Below, in pieces: positions 10,766 to 17,757 of a stretch of DNA of 44,820 bases. How positions within the stretch are numbered: position 1 is the first letter of the stretch; each line of letters starts with the position of its first letter. This stretch comes from Pseudomonadota bacterium (lineage in GTDB: Bacteria > Desulfobacterota > Anaeroferrophillalia > Anaeroferrophillales > Tharpellaceae), in contig DSCM01000083.1 of the NCBI GenBank assembly GCA_011049115.1, positions 1-44,820 on the forward strand. Reading direction: 5' to 3'. Both the position numbers and the translations under genes were made by a program. The notes under the pieces are model-generated. The model saw only the letters and a program-made list of their open reading frames with translations, made no database searches and was not told where the DNA came from.

Positions 10766-11710
10766 TCAAATACTCTGGTAATAGCGCCGGCCCTCATGAT
10801 CGAGGGGCTTGATCTGCTTTTTCTCAAGCAGCAGCGAGATTATTTTCAGGACCTCGACCCTTTTTAGGCCCATGGCTTTTTCCAGATCCGCCAGTGTGCA
10901 GGGGCGGCGTTTCAGGGTTTCGATGATTAACTTTTCACTCTTTTCAAGGCCGCAGGTTTGCGCACCGGGGTATGAAAACGGCGCGATGATTTCCGCAGGC
11001 GGTGTAAAATGCGAGGCCCATGCGGCCAGGAATTCGGCGCTGACCGCTTGGGCGCTGCTCAGCACTCCGGGGCGGACGACGGTGTTAAGCTGAATCCTAT
11101 CGGGCATAATTTGTTTTGCGGCGGCAATCAGGCGGAAAATCTCTTCGGGGTTGTCATTAAATCCCCGGCAGAAGAGAATTTCCAGCCAGATCTGCCCGCT
11201 GAATTCACGGCGCAGGGCGATCAGGCCGGCGATGATCTTTTCATTATCCAGTTCAGGGGCGGGGCGGTTAAGTTTTGCGAAAATCTCCTGGCTGACCGCA
11301 TCCAGGGAGGGTAAAATCAGATCGACCCCAAGGGCCGCTTGGCGGACAGCAAGATCTGAAAATAGGGTGCCGTTGGTCAGCAGGGCGATCGGAGTCGTGG
11401 TTTTTCGGCGCAAAAGCTCGACCACCTGTGGCAGGGCGGTGTTAAGAGTCGGCTCCCCGGAGCCGGACAAGGTGATGTAGTCGATTCGGTTTTCCAGAGG
11501 GTTGAGATCGAAAAATCGGTTGATTTCTTCTTCCAGGACGGCGTAGGAAACATATTCTTTCCTCTCGGTCATTGGCTGGGCGGTTTTCCCGAGTTCGCAG
11601 TAGATGCAATTCAGTGTACAGGTCTTGAACGGGACTAAGTCGATGCCAAGCGAGAGTCCGAGCCGTCGGGATGGAACCGGACCGAAGAGATGGGATGATT
11701 TGGGACTCAA
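10766..11710 (-). CDS. radical SAM protein with C-terminal winged-helix domain (COG0731-like)
   Basis: A 314-residue radical SAM protein. The cluster motif CX3CX2C is at C31, C35 and C38 (CTLNCIYCEL), preceded by the characteristic FGPVPSRRLGLSLGID. Further core motifs are LSGSGEPTLN (SAM binding) and LLTNGTL. The last 60 residues (about 255-314) look like a winged helix (TLADLEKAMGLKRVEVLKII). This resembles COG0731 proteins, relatives of wyosine-type tRNA enzymes, whose bacterial role is unknown. The start is TTG 11710, which has only a weak ribosome site; the MIP18-family gene stops 11 bases before it, so coupling is plausible. Confidence 0.85.
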   Translation of the reverse strand: MSPKSSHLFGPVPSRRLGLSLGIDLVPFKTCTLNCIYCELGKTAQPMTERKEYVSYAVLEEEINRFFDLNPLENRIDYITLSGSGEPTLNTALPQVVELLRRKTTTPIALLTNGTLFSDLAVRQAALGVDLILPSLDAVSQEIFAKLNRPAPELDNEKIIAGLIALRREFSGQIWLEILFCRGFNDNPEEIFRLIAAAKQIMPDRIQLNTVVRPGVLSSAQAVSAEFLAAWASHFTPPAEIIAPFSYPGAQTCGLEKSEKLIIETLKRRPCTLADLEKAMGLKRVEVLKIISLLLEKKQIKPLDHEGRRYYQSI

Positions 11711-11721
11711 AGGTAGTGTAC

Positions 11722-12021
11722 TCAGGTGTCGGAGAGAAACTCTTCGATCTCCTGTTTGCGTTTATGGTTATTAATCAAAAAATGAATCGGCACCCCGGGA
11801 GCTGCTTCCTGCACGGCCTGCTTAATATCACTGCCGAGCTTGAAAATCAAGGGGCAGACGTTTGAAGAGGGGCTCAGGCTGAGATTGATGCCCTTTTCAT
11901 CAATCTCAAGGCCGTCAAGTAAGGGCAAGTCTTCCAGGCGCATCCCGGTCGAGGGGTCGCGGAGTGAACCCAGCACCTTTTGCAGGTGGGGTTTTAATTC
12001 CTTTTGAGCCGTTGTCGTCAT
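11722..12021 (-). CDS. MIP18/DUF59-family iron-sulfur assembly protein
   Basis: A 99-residue protein matching the MIP18 (DUF59, SufT/PaaD-like) fold: an N-terminal helix, then SLRDPSTGMRLEDLPLLDGL, a strand with NLSLSPSSNVCPL carrying the single conserved Cys, and a terminal helix. Family members help load Fe-S clusters onto target proteins. I chose ATG 12021, which has GAAGGA 7 bases upstream, over an in-frame TTG at 12048 that lacks one. It is followed closely by the radical SAM gene. The similarity is by pattern only, so the family call is moderately sure. Confidence 0.7.
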   Translation of the reverse strand: MTTTAQKELKPHLQKVLGSLRDPSTGMRLEDLPLLDGLEIDEKGINLSLSPSSNVCPLIFKLGSDIKQAVQEAAPGVPIHFLINNHKRKQEIEEFLSDT

Positions 12022-12128
12022 GGCGAGTCCTTCATCTTGTTTTTGCAATGCCGCGCGGTTTTGCTCGGTCGGGGTTCTTGAGCTTGGGGCAGCCTACCCG
12101 AAGGCGGAGCTTTTCAAAGCAAAAAACA

Positions 12129-13007
12129 TTACTTTTCCTGCAGCGCCATTTCAACCTTGCGCCACATTTCGCGGACAATCTGATTGATTAAGCCACAGTC
12201 ATATTCAATGATACTCTGGCGTGCGACCTGAGCCCGATTGACCACGGTGTCCAGCGGAATTTCGCCGACCAGAGGGAGCTCATTTTTGGTGCAGTAAGCG
12301 CGGATCTTTTCCGTGTTGAGCAGGTTCAGATCAAACCGATTCACGCAAACCATCGCGGGAATGTCGAAGTGTCGGCAAAGCTCATGCACCCGCTCCATAT
12401 CGTGAATGCCGGAAAGGCTGGGCTCCGTGACAATCAGGACCAGGTTAACCCCGGTAATAGCGGCCGTAACCGGACAACCAATTCCCGGAGGGCCGTCGTT
12501 GATCTGGAGTTCCAGGCCCTCCTGCAGGGCCAGCCTGCGGCTCTGACGGCGTACCAAGGTGACCAGCTTACCGGAGTTGTCCTCGCCGATTCCGAGACGG
12601 GCATGAACCATTTTCCCGGCCCGCGTGGCTGAAATAAACCAGCGGCCATTAATGCTTTCAACCATGCCGATGGCGTTTTCCGGACAGACGTAAGCGCAGA
12701 GGCCGCAATTATCGCAGGCAAAGCTATTGATCGTAAAACCTGTGGCTTCGCTGAAATCAATTGCCCCGAAACGGCAAAGACGCCGACATTCACCGCAGGC
12801 GACGCATTTATCCTGATTCAGTACGGGGCTGCGACCTCCGCTAAAATCGGCACTGGAGATTTCCTCGGGCTCCAGAATGAGATGCAGATCGGCGGCATCG
12901 ACATCACAATCGGCCAGAATCTTGTTTTCAGCCAGCGTTGCAAAAGCTGCGGTTATGGTGGTTTTGCCCGTGCCGCCTTTGCCGCTGATAATGGTCAGTT
13001 CTTTCAT
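12129..13007 (-). CDS. MinD/ParA-type ATPase with inserted ferredoxin domain (second of pair)
   Basis: A 292-residue P-loop ATPase of the deviant-Walker MinD/Mrp class (GKGGTGKTT at residues 9-17) with a two-cluster ferredoxin inserted after the first strand-helix unit. The [4Fe-4S] ligands are C68, C71, C74, C78 and C98, C101, C104, C108. The later NDGPPGIGCP corresponds to the switch region. Its ATG overlaps the stop of the upstream paralogue by 4 bases (ATGA), so the two are translated together and probably form a heterodimer. Paired proteins of this type occur in the orange-protein (ORP) operons of Desulfovibrio. The exact activity is unknown. Confidence 0.9.
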   Translation of the reverse strand: MKELTIISGKGGTGKTTITAAFATLAENKILADCDVDAADLHLILEPEEISSADFSGGRSPVLNQDKCVACGECRRLCRFGAIDFSEATGFTINSFACDNCGLCAYVCPENAIGMVESINGRWFISATRAGKMVHARLGIGEDNSGKLVTLVRRQSRRLALQEGLELQINDGPPGIGCPVTAAITGVNLVLIVTEPSLSGIHDMERVHELCRHFDIPAMVCVNRFDLNLLNTEKIRAYCTKNELPLVGEIPLDTVVNRAQVARQSIIEYDCGLINQIVREMWRKVEMALQEK

Positions 13008-13855
13008 TTGCTCACCTCCGCGACAATCTTTTCGTAAAGTCCGACAAAGGCTTTTCGCAGGTCCGGATTGCTGATGACCGCAGCTAGACCCCGGGAGTAG
13101 GCAAAGGCCAGATCGCGATTAAAAGGAATTTCAAGTAAAATCGGCAGCTTCTCCCGGTTACAGTATTTAACGACTTCATCATCTCCGCTGTCAGACCGGT
13201 TGATGACAATTCCGCAGGGGATTTGAAGCTGCCGGGCGACGCCAACGGCCAGTTTCAGATCGTTGAGGCCGAAAGGGGTTGGCTCGGTGACAAAAAGGCA
13301 GTAATCGCTGCCCAGCATGGTCTGAACCATGGGGCATGAGGTGCCGGGGGGAGCATCCAGAATCGCAAAGCGCTCCGGGTCGATCAGCTTTTTGAGCTGT
13401 TTGATGACCGGTGGGCTTAAGGGGTTGCCGATCTGTGAAATTCCTTGAGCAAAAAGCAGGCTTTCGGCCCCTGGTAGGCCGGCATGTCCCAGTTCCAGGC
13501 AGCCGATTTCTTTGCCGCCTTCGTGGATGGCTTTTTTAGGGCAGACGTAAGTGCAGGTGCCGCAGCCGTGGCAGAGCTCGGCAAAGAACATTACCTTTTC
13601 GCCAATCACGGCCAGGGCGTTGAACTCACAGGCTTTCGCGCATTGTCCGCAGCGGTCGCAGAGTTTTTCATCAATCTCCGGTATCGGGATGGTGACCTCG
13701 CGCCGCTCGCTGATGGTGGGCTTGAGAAACATATGGCCGTTAGGTTCCTCGACATCGCAGTCAAGATATTGTGCGCTCGAAGCAGACAGGGCCAAGTTGG
13801 TGGCGATAGTGGTTTTACCGGTTCCACCTTTACCACTGGCAATCGTGATAATCAT
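13004..13855 (-). CDS. MinD/ParA-type ATPase with inserted ferredoxin domain (first of pair)
   Basis: A 283-residue paralogue of the downstream ATPase. It has Walker A GKGGTGKTT (residues 8-16), a DCDVEEPNGH region, an inserted 2[4Fe-4S] ferredoxin with C66, C69, C72, C76 and C95, C98, C101, C105, and DAPPGTSCPMV as the switch II-like motif with a Cys. Such tandem pairs (COG1149 type) are common in anaerobes beside NifX-family and Mrp genes. They are thought to couple ATP use to metal-cluster or electron handling; that role is known only by association. It reads directly into the second ATPase through an ATGA overlap. Confidence 0.9.
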   Translation of the reverse strand: MIITIASGKGGTGKTTIATNLALSASSAQYLDCDVEEPNGHMFLKPTISERREVTIPIPEIDEKLCDRCGQCAKACEFNALAVIGEKVMFFAELCHGCGTCTYVCPKKAIHEGGKEIGCLELGHAGLPGAESLLFAQGISQIGNPLSPPVIKQLKKLIDPERFAILDAPPGTSCPMVQTMLGSDYCLFVTEPTPFGLNDLKLAVGVARQLQIPCGIVINRSDSGDDEVVKYCNREKLPILLEIPFNRDLAFAYSRGLAAVISNPDLRKAFVGLYEKIVAEVSK

Positions 13856-13978
13856 AAATTATCCCTTGCGGTTGATGTTCAAACGGAACTGTCGAGCAGT
13901 TCTGGGCTGCATTTGAGCCCGGGACTCTGAGGTTAAAGTTTTCCTGATAACCTCAGGGCGCCCCGGCCCAAATTAAGT

Positions 13979-14263
13979 TTATGGTTTTGTGCCCCGGCCG
14001 CGTCCGCCACCGGCTCCGCCGCCACCGCCCTGGCCGCGTCCGCAGCCGCGGGGTCGGCCGCCACGGCCACGTCCCATGATTTCTTCATCGCGGTCAGCAG
14101 GGGTTGAATTATCAAGATTTTCGGGGTCTATTTTTATCAGTTGATCGCTTACGGTCTCCGCTGTTTGCGAGGCGGATGACTTCCCCGCCGGTCGGCAGCG
14201 ACCAAGGCCGCGTCCGCTTTGCGGGCCTTGGTTCAGAGGCCCCTTACCATCTAATCCGGGCAT
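13979..14263 (-). CDS. DUF5320-like small protein with Gly/Arg-rich tail
   Basis: A 94-residue protein beginning MPGLDGKGPLNQGPQSGRG followed by LGRC, the typical opening of DUF5320 proteins that accompany MinD/NifX-type genes in anaerobes. The middle (about 30-62) is polar and probably disordered. The end (about 63-94) is a low-complexity Gly/Arg run, GRGRGG repeats with one Cys. The ATG follows AAAGGAGA. The Cys pair could bind a metal cluster, but the function is unknown. It precedes the ATPase pair by 123 bases; a G+C-rich skewed stretch at its 3' end reflects the repeats. Confidence 0.8.
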   Translation of the reverse strand: MPGLDGKGPLNQGPQSGRGLGRCRPAGKSSASQTAETVSDQLIKIDPENLDNSTPADRDEEIMGRGRGGRPRGCGRGQGGGGGAGGGRGRGTKP

Positions 14264-14438
14264 GGTGATCTCCTTTATTATTGACAGGTTACGGAAAATC
14301 AGGGGACCCGACTCCGTTTTCCCGCAGAAATCAGGTCAACTCACAGTTTTCCCTGAGGTTCACGTCTACGCTGAACAGTTTCAACAGGTTGATGTGGCGT
14401 CAGGCCTTTTGCGGCCGGCCTCCTGAGAACCGCTGGAG

Positions 14439-14786
14439 TTAATATCTCTGAATCGCGTATTCCTTGAGGTTTCCGGCCTGCCATTTAGCGATAGTTTCAG
14501 CCAGAGGAAGATCTGCGGGAGCGAGCAGCATTTTGACCTTGGCGCTGTTCAGAATCTGGGCCGCCTTGGGGCCGAACTGACCGCTGATCACAACCTCGAC
14601 CCCGCGGTCGAGCAGCGCCTGTGAAGCCCCGGTTCCGGCTCCTGAGGCGGCCTTGATACCGCTGTTTTCAAACCATTCATACGCTTGAGTATCGCTGTCG
14701 TAAACTGCAAAATAAGGACAGCGGCCAAAACGCATTTCCAGGGTGGCATCATTTCCGGCCTTGGTCACGCTGATTGCAACTTTCAT
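14439..14786 (-). CDS. NifX/NifB-C-family metal cluster-binding protein (second copy)
   Basis: A 115-residue protein of the dinitrogenase iron-molybdenum cofactor biosynthesis fold (NifX, NifY, VnfX, C-terminal NifB; also orange protein ORP). It has MRFGRCPYFAVYD near the N terminus and EVVISGQFGPKAAQIL in the second half, both typical. I chose ATG 14786, which overlaps the upstream stop codon as TAATG; a possible ATG nine bases earlier lies directly against the GGAGG ribosome site and is unlikely. It is translationally coupled to the first NifX-like gene. With no nitrogenase genes here, it more likely carries another metal cluster. Confidence 0.87.
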   Translation of the reverse strand: MKVAISVTKAGNDATLEMRFGRCPYFAVYDSDTQAYEWFENSGIKAASGAGTGASQALLDRGVEVVISGQFGPKAAQILNSAKVKMLLAPADLPLAETIAKWQAGNLKEYAIQRY

Positions 14787-15172
14787 TATTGACATCCTCC
14801 ATGTTCGTGGTCATGATCGTGACTGCAGCCTGCGGCCCCTGAAATTTCGCCGGCAAGGTAAGCTTTGAGAACGTTGCCGACTCGACCGCCGACTCCGGTG
14901 ACCACTTCAATCCCAAAAGCATTAAACATCTCAATGGCTTTCGGTCCCATTCCCCCGGCGATTATGGTATTGACTTCCAGGGAGTTGATAAAGCGTGGAA
15001 CCTGTCCCGGGGTATGCTGTTTGAAATAGGGATTCTCGACGATTTCGCTGGCCTTGATTTCGCCGTTTTCATCGACCTGAGCCAGGACATAGGCCGGACA
15101 GCGGCCGAAGTGCATGCTCATTTCTCCGTCAAGGCCAAGCATGTCATCGGCCGCGAGAGCAATCTTTTTCAT
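14786..15172 (-). CDS. NifX/NifB-C-family metal cluster-binding protein with His-rich tail (first copy)
   Basis: A 128-residue paralogue of the next gene, with MSMHFGRCPAYVLAQV and TIIAGGMGPKAIEMFN as family landmarks. Its C terminus is CSHDHDHEHGGCQ, a two-Cys, His/Asp-rich tail that could bind a soft or transition metal; the neighbouring copy lacks it. Start ATG has a strong AGGAGG at good spacing. In Desulfovibrio, ORP of this family holds a molybdenum-copper sulfide cluster; whether either copy here does so is not known. It lies just downstream of a long hairpin that separates it from the nitroreductase gene. Confidence 0.87.
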   Translation of the reverse strand: MKKIALAADDMLGLDGEMSMHFGRCPAYVLAQVDENGEIKASEIVENPYFKQHTPGQVPRFINSLEVNTIIAGGMGPKAIEMFNAFGIEVVTGVGGRVGNVLKAYLAGEISGAAGCSHDHDHEHGGCQ

Positions 15173-15215
15173 TGTTTGTTCCTCCTGATGTTCTTATGGT
15201 TAGCTAACTCTTGTC

Positions 15216-15273
15216 CCCGAAAAAAGCTCCGCCTCGGATTGTTCGCCCAAGTAGAGGCGGCGCTTTTTTCGGG
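15216..15273 (-). terminator. long hairpin, probable terminator between nitroreductase and NifX-like genes
   Basis: Two 20-base arms (15216-15235 and 15254-15273) pair with a single mismatch around an 18-base loop. Read on the minus strand, the descending arm contains a six-T run before CGGGG, which fits termination of the upstream nitroreductase transcript. Because the T-run is inside the stem, it could instead act as a processing or stability element ahead of the NifX-like genes. Confidence 0.65.
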
Positions 15274-15314
15274 AGTTAAAATATCTTTTTAGGGAGCGGA
15301 TTCCCGCCGCATCC

Positions 15315-15917
15315 TTACATGTCTTCTCCCAGAAAGCAGAGATTCTGTTCGTCACCGGAAACCCAGCCGTTTTCATAGCGATTGCTGAACACAAACTCAC
15401 ACAGAGGTTTGCGGGTCGGGGCTGTTCCCCCCTCTTTGAGAGGGTAGCCGAGAGGCACCATGGAAACTACCTTCACTGAATCCGGCAGGTTCAGGATGTT
15501 GCCGGCCGCCTCAGCATCGAAAAGACCGAGAATCACCGTACCCAGCCCCATGGCATGAGCCGCCAGAGAGATATTCTGGACCGCCAGCCCGACATCGAAA
15601 AGATACCAGTTGTCACCCTTGCTGGTTGCGGCCTGGCCTTTGTAAAAACCAGAGGTGCCGAGTTTGCCGCAGGCGACGAGCAACACCGGGGCATTCGCGG
15701 CCGCCTTGCGGGCCGGATTGCCTTCGGGCAGGGTTTCGGCCAGTTTTGCCTTTGTCGCGGTGTCTCTGACGATAACAAATTCCCAGCACTGGGTATTTGC
15801 CCAGGAGGGAGCTAGGCGGGCGGCCTGCATCAGCTCTTTGAGCTGCTGGTTGCTGACTTCCTGTTCGGTGAATTTTCTGACACTGCGACGTTGAGCGATG
15901 CATTCCAGAGTTTCCAT
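15315..15917 (-). CDS. nitroreductase-family FMN oxidoreductase
   Basis: A 200-residue flavoprotein of the nitroreductase fold. It has the FMN-binding start RRSVRKFTEQEV, then ARLAPSWANTQCWEF, the central GLAVQNISLAAHAMGLGT helix and MVPLGYP near the end. These enzymes use NAD(P)H to reduce nitro groups, quinones or other acceptors; the substrate cannot be told from sequence. I chose ATG 15917, which follows AGGAGGT at good spacing; an upstream in-frame ATG at 15971 has no such site. It lies 126 bases downstream of the Mrp gene and is followed by a long hairpin. Confidence 0.88.
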   Translation of the reverse strand: METLECIAQRRSVRKFTEQEVSNQQLKELMQAARLAPSWANTQCWEFVIVRDTATKAKLAETLPEGNPARKAAANAPVLLVACGKLGTSGFYKGQAATSKGDNWYLFDVGLAVQNISLAAHAMGLGTVILGLFDAEAAGNILNLPDSVKVVSMVPLGYPLKEGGTAPTRKPLCEFVFSNRYENGWVSGDEQNLCFLGEDM

Positions 15918-16043
15918 CCAGTTACCTCCTGCAGTAATTTTACTTGTCGTGACACGGCTTGATTGAGTCAATTCTTACAAGCAGTATAAACCTTTTTCGC
16001 GGGAAAAACAACCGTAGCTTTTTGTCACTGTTTCCGCAAGCCT

Positions 16044-16919
16044 TTAGGCGTTGACGGAGGTTTCAATTTTCGCCACGATCTCTTTGAAAACCGCCGCTGC
16101 CGGGGTGTCGGGAAAGGTCGTGACAAAGGGTTTGCCGGCATCTCCCTGGATGACAACCTGAGGATCAAGGGGAACCGCTCCCAGAAAAGGTACCTGAAGA
16201 TCCCCAGCCGCCTTACGGCCGCCACCTTGTTTAAAAAGATCTATGGATTGCCGGCAATGGGGGCATTTGAAGCCGCTCATGTTTTCGACGATGCCCAGTA
16301 CCGGAACCTCGATCTGCTGACTGAAGACCACGGATTTACGCGAGTCGAGCAGGGCCACGTCCTGGGGAGTGGTGACGATAATGCTGCCATCCAACGGCTT
16401 GATCACCTGGGCCACGCTCAAAGCCTCATCCCCGGTTCCCGGCGGCAGGTCAACAATCAGAAAGTCAAGTTCGCCCCACTGCACATCCGCGACGAACTGG
16501 CGAATGACCGTATGTTTCAACGGGCCGCGCCAAACAATCGGATTATCCTGGTTTTCAAGGAGAAACGCCATCGAGACCACGGTTAGGTTTTCCATGGCAG
16601 GTTCCGGAATAATGCCGTTTTCACCAGCTTGCAGGCGTTTGTTGTCGAGGCCCAGCATCTTGGGGATATTGGGACCATGAATGTCGGCGTCGAGCAGTCC
16701 GACTCGATATCCTTGTCTGGCGAGACAGACCGCGAGACTGACCGCAACCGTACTTTTGCCGACTCCACCCTTGCCGCTCATGACCACCAGGCGATGTTTG
16801 ATGTGGGAGAGACGGGAATTTAAAACCTCTTCCTCACGGGCTTTTTTTTCTTCCGCGGAACATTTTTCGGAACTGCTACAGCTGCCGCAGGTCGCGCCGT
16901 CACTACATTTTTCACTCAT
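16044..16919 (-). CDS. Mrp/NBP35-family iron-sulfur carrier ATPase
   Basis: A 291-residue Mrp/NBP35-type P-loop ATPase that binds and transfers [4Fe-4S] clusters. The Cys-rich N terminus (C5, C11, C14, C20) resembles NBP35, followed by GKGGVGKST (residues 49-57), LLDADIHGPNIPKMLG, the DLPPGTGDE switch and the bridging-cluster motif CPHC near residue 220. The ATG follows GAGGA. It heads the co-oriented metal-cofactor block and is preceded by a clear promoter with a palindrome at its start site. In Desulfovibrio, an Mrp-like ATPase belongs to the ORP operon. Confidence 0.93.
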   Translation of the reverse strand: MSEKCSDGATCGSCSSSEKCSAEEKKAREEEVLNSRLSHIKHRLVVMSGKGGVGKSTVAVSLAVCLARQGYRVGLLDADIHGPNIPKMLGLDNKRLQAGENGIIPEPAMENLTVVSMAFLLENQDNPIVWRGPLKHTVIRQFVADVQWGELDFLIVDLPPGTGDEALSVAQVIKPLDGSIIVTTPQDVALLDSRKSVVFSQQIEVPVLGIVENMSGFKCPHCRQSIDLFKQGGGRKAAGDLQVPFLGAVPLDPQVVIQGDAGKPFVTTFPDTPAAAVFKEIVAKIETSVNA

Positions 16920-17009
16920 TAGTAAATCCTCAGGTTGTTGAAATTACAGAAAAATACATCAAAAAAAAGACGAACTCAAAAATCATGTCCGCATAAAACC
17001 ATTAAAAAC

Positions 17010-17021
17010 GTGAGGCCTCAC
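17010..17021. promoter_or_regulatory. 12-base palindrome, operator candidate at the mrp start site
   Basis: GTGAGGCCTCAC is a perfect palindrome. It begins right after the -10 element of the minus-strand mrp promoter and covers the expected transcription start. That position suits a repressor operator. The regulator is unknown. Confidence 0.5.
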
Positions 17022-17023
17022 AT

Positions 17024-17051
17024 AAGATAGCACTGAAAACTTTCTTGTCAA
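17024..17051 (-). promoter_or_regulatory. sigma70-type promoter of mrp
   Basis: On the minus strand a perfect -35 TTGACA (17051-17046) is followed after 16 bases by TATCTT (17029-17024), preceded by TGC in extended -10 fashion. Transcription would start near 17017, leaving a leader of about 100 bases before the mrp ATG. The leader is A/T-rich with an eight-A/T run. Confidence 0.7.
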
Positions 17052-17337
17052 GAGGCAAATTACTGGATTGAACTGAAATGAATGGCTTTCGAGAAGGTGC
17101 TTTATGTGGCGTCGCGAACCGTTGCCGTGATTCTGGGTTGCGACGTTCTTTTGTAACCACAATGTGCGCTAAATTTTTATTGGTTTTTCAGGTTGCGAAA
17201 AGTTTAACTCTGGCATAAGATACCCGATCTGAATTACCAATAGCGCTGCCTGAGGTAAAGCCGGGCGCGGGATGAGGAAAACGTGGTCTGCGGGAAGTCT
17301 TTTCCCGGGCAACATTATTCAATGAGGGCATTAAGTG
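17052..17337 (+). other. 286-base non-coding stretch upstream of the DUF3842-cooT pair
   Basis: I found no open frame of note here on either strand. The right half has pairable segments: TTACC/GGTAA flanked by CCCG/CGGG (about 17227-17272) and CGGGAA/TTCCCG just before the ribosome site (about 17298-17310). This might be a structured 5' leader of the DUF3842 gene, but it matches no riboswitch consensus I can recall. No convincing plus-strand promoter was seen. Confidence 0.35.
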
Positions 17338-17757
17338 ATGCGGGTAGCGGTCGTAGACGGTCAGGGCGGAGGGATCGGTAGTGCGATTATCCGGCGTCTG
17401 AAAGAGGAGTATGGCGAAAAAGTTGAGGTCTGGGCACTGGGAACCAATGCGATAGCCACTTCCGCCATGATGAAGGTTCGGGCTAATCGTGGAGCCACCG
17501 GTGAGAACGCGATTGTTCGTTCCGTGGGGCGTGCGGATATCGTGGTCGGGACGATTTCTGTCATTATGGCCCACGCCATGATGGGAGAACTGACTCCAGC
17601 CATGGCTACAGCCATTGCCTCCGGGCCGGCGAAAAAATTTCTCCTTCCCCTGAATCAGGAAAATGTCGAAGTTGTCGGGGTGCAGAGGGAGCATTTGCCG
17701 GTTCTGATCGATAATCTGATTTTTTTGATCAATGAGGAGCTGAGCAAAAATGTGTGA
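17338..17757 (+). CDS. DUF3842-family protein
   Basis: A 139-residue protein that begins MRVAVVDGQGGGIGSAI, a Rossmann-like glycine-rich opening typical of DUF3842, and continues with ALGTNAIATSAMMKVRA and IVVGTISVIMAHAMMGELT. The function is unknown; the fold suggests nucleotide or cofactor binding. Either GTG 17335 or ATG 17338 could be the start; the family normally begins M-K/R-V/I-A-V-I/V-D. A weak GAGGG lies upstream. It overlaps the nickel protein gene cooT by 8 bases, so the two are coupled, hinting at a shared role in nickel handling (inference). Confidence 0.88.
   Translation: MRVAVVDGQGGGIGSAIIRRLKEEYGEKVEVWALGTNAIATSAMMKVRANRGATGENAIVRSVGRADIVVGTISVIMAHAMMGELTPAMATAIASGPAKKFLLPLNQENVEVVGVQREHLPVLIDNLIFLINEELSKNV

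Noticed and set aside
14439-15172. Nitrogenase cofactor genes
   Set aside because: The two NifX-family proteins alone do not show nitrogen fixation; no nifHDK, nifB or nifEN is in the window and the neighbours fit an ORP-like locus better.
17160-17337. Riboswitch (Moco, cobalamin, c-di-GMP or nickel-cobalt) ahead of the DUF3842 gene
   Set aside because: Some pairing is visible, but I could not line up the conserved core of any of these classes. A covariance-model search (Rfam) would decide.
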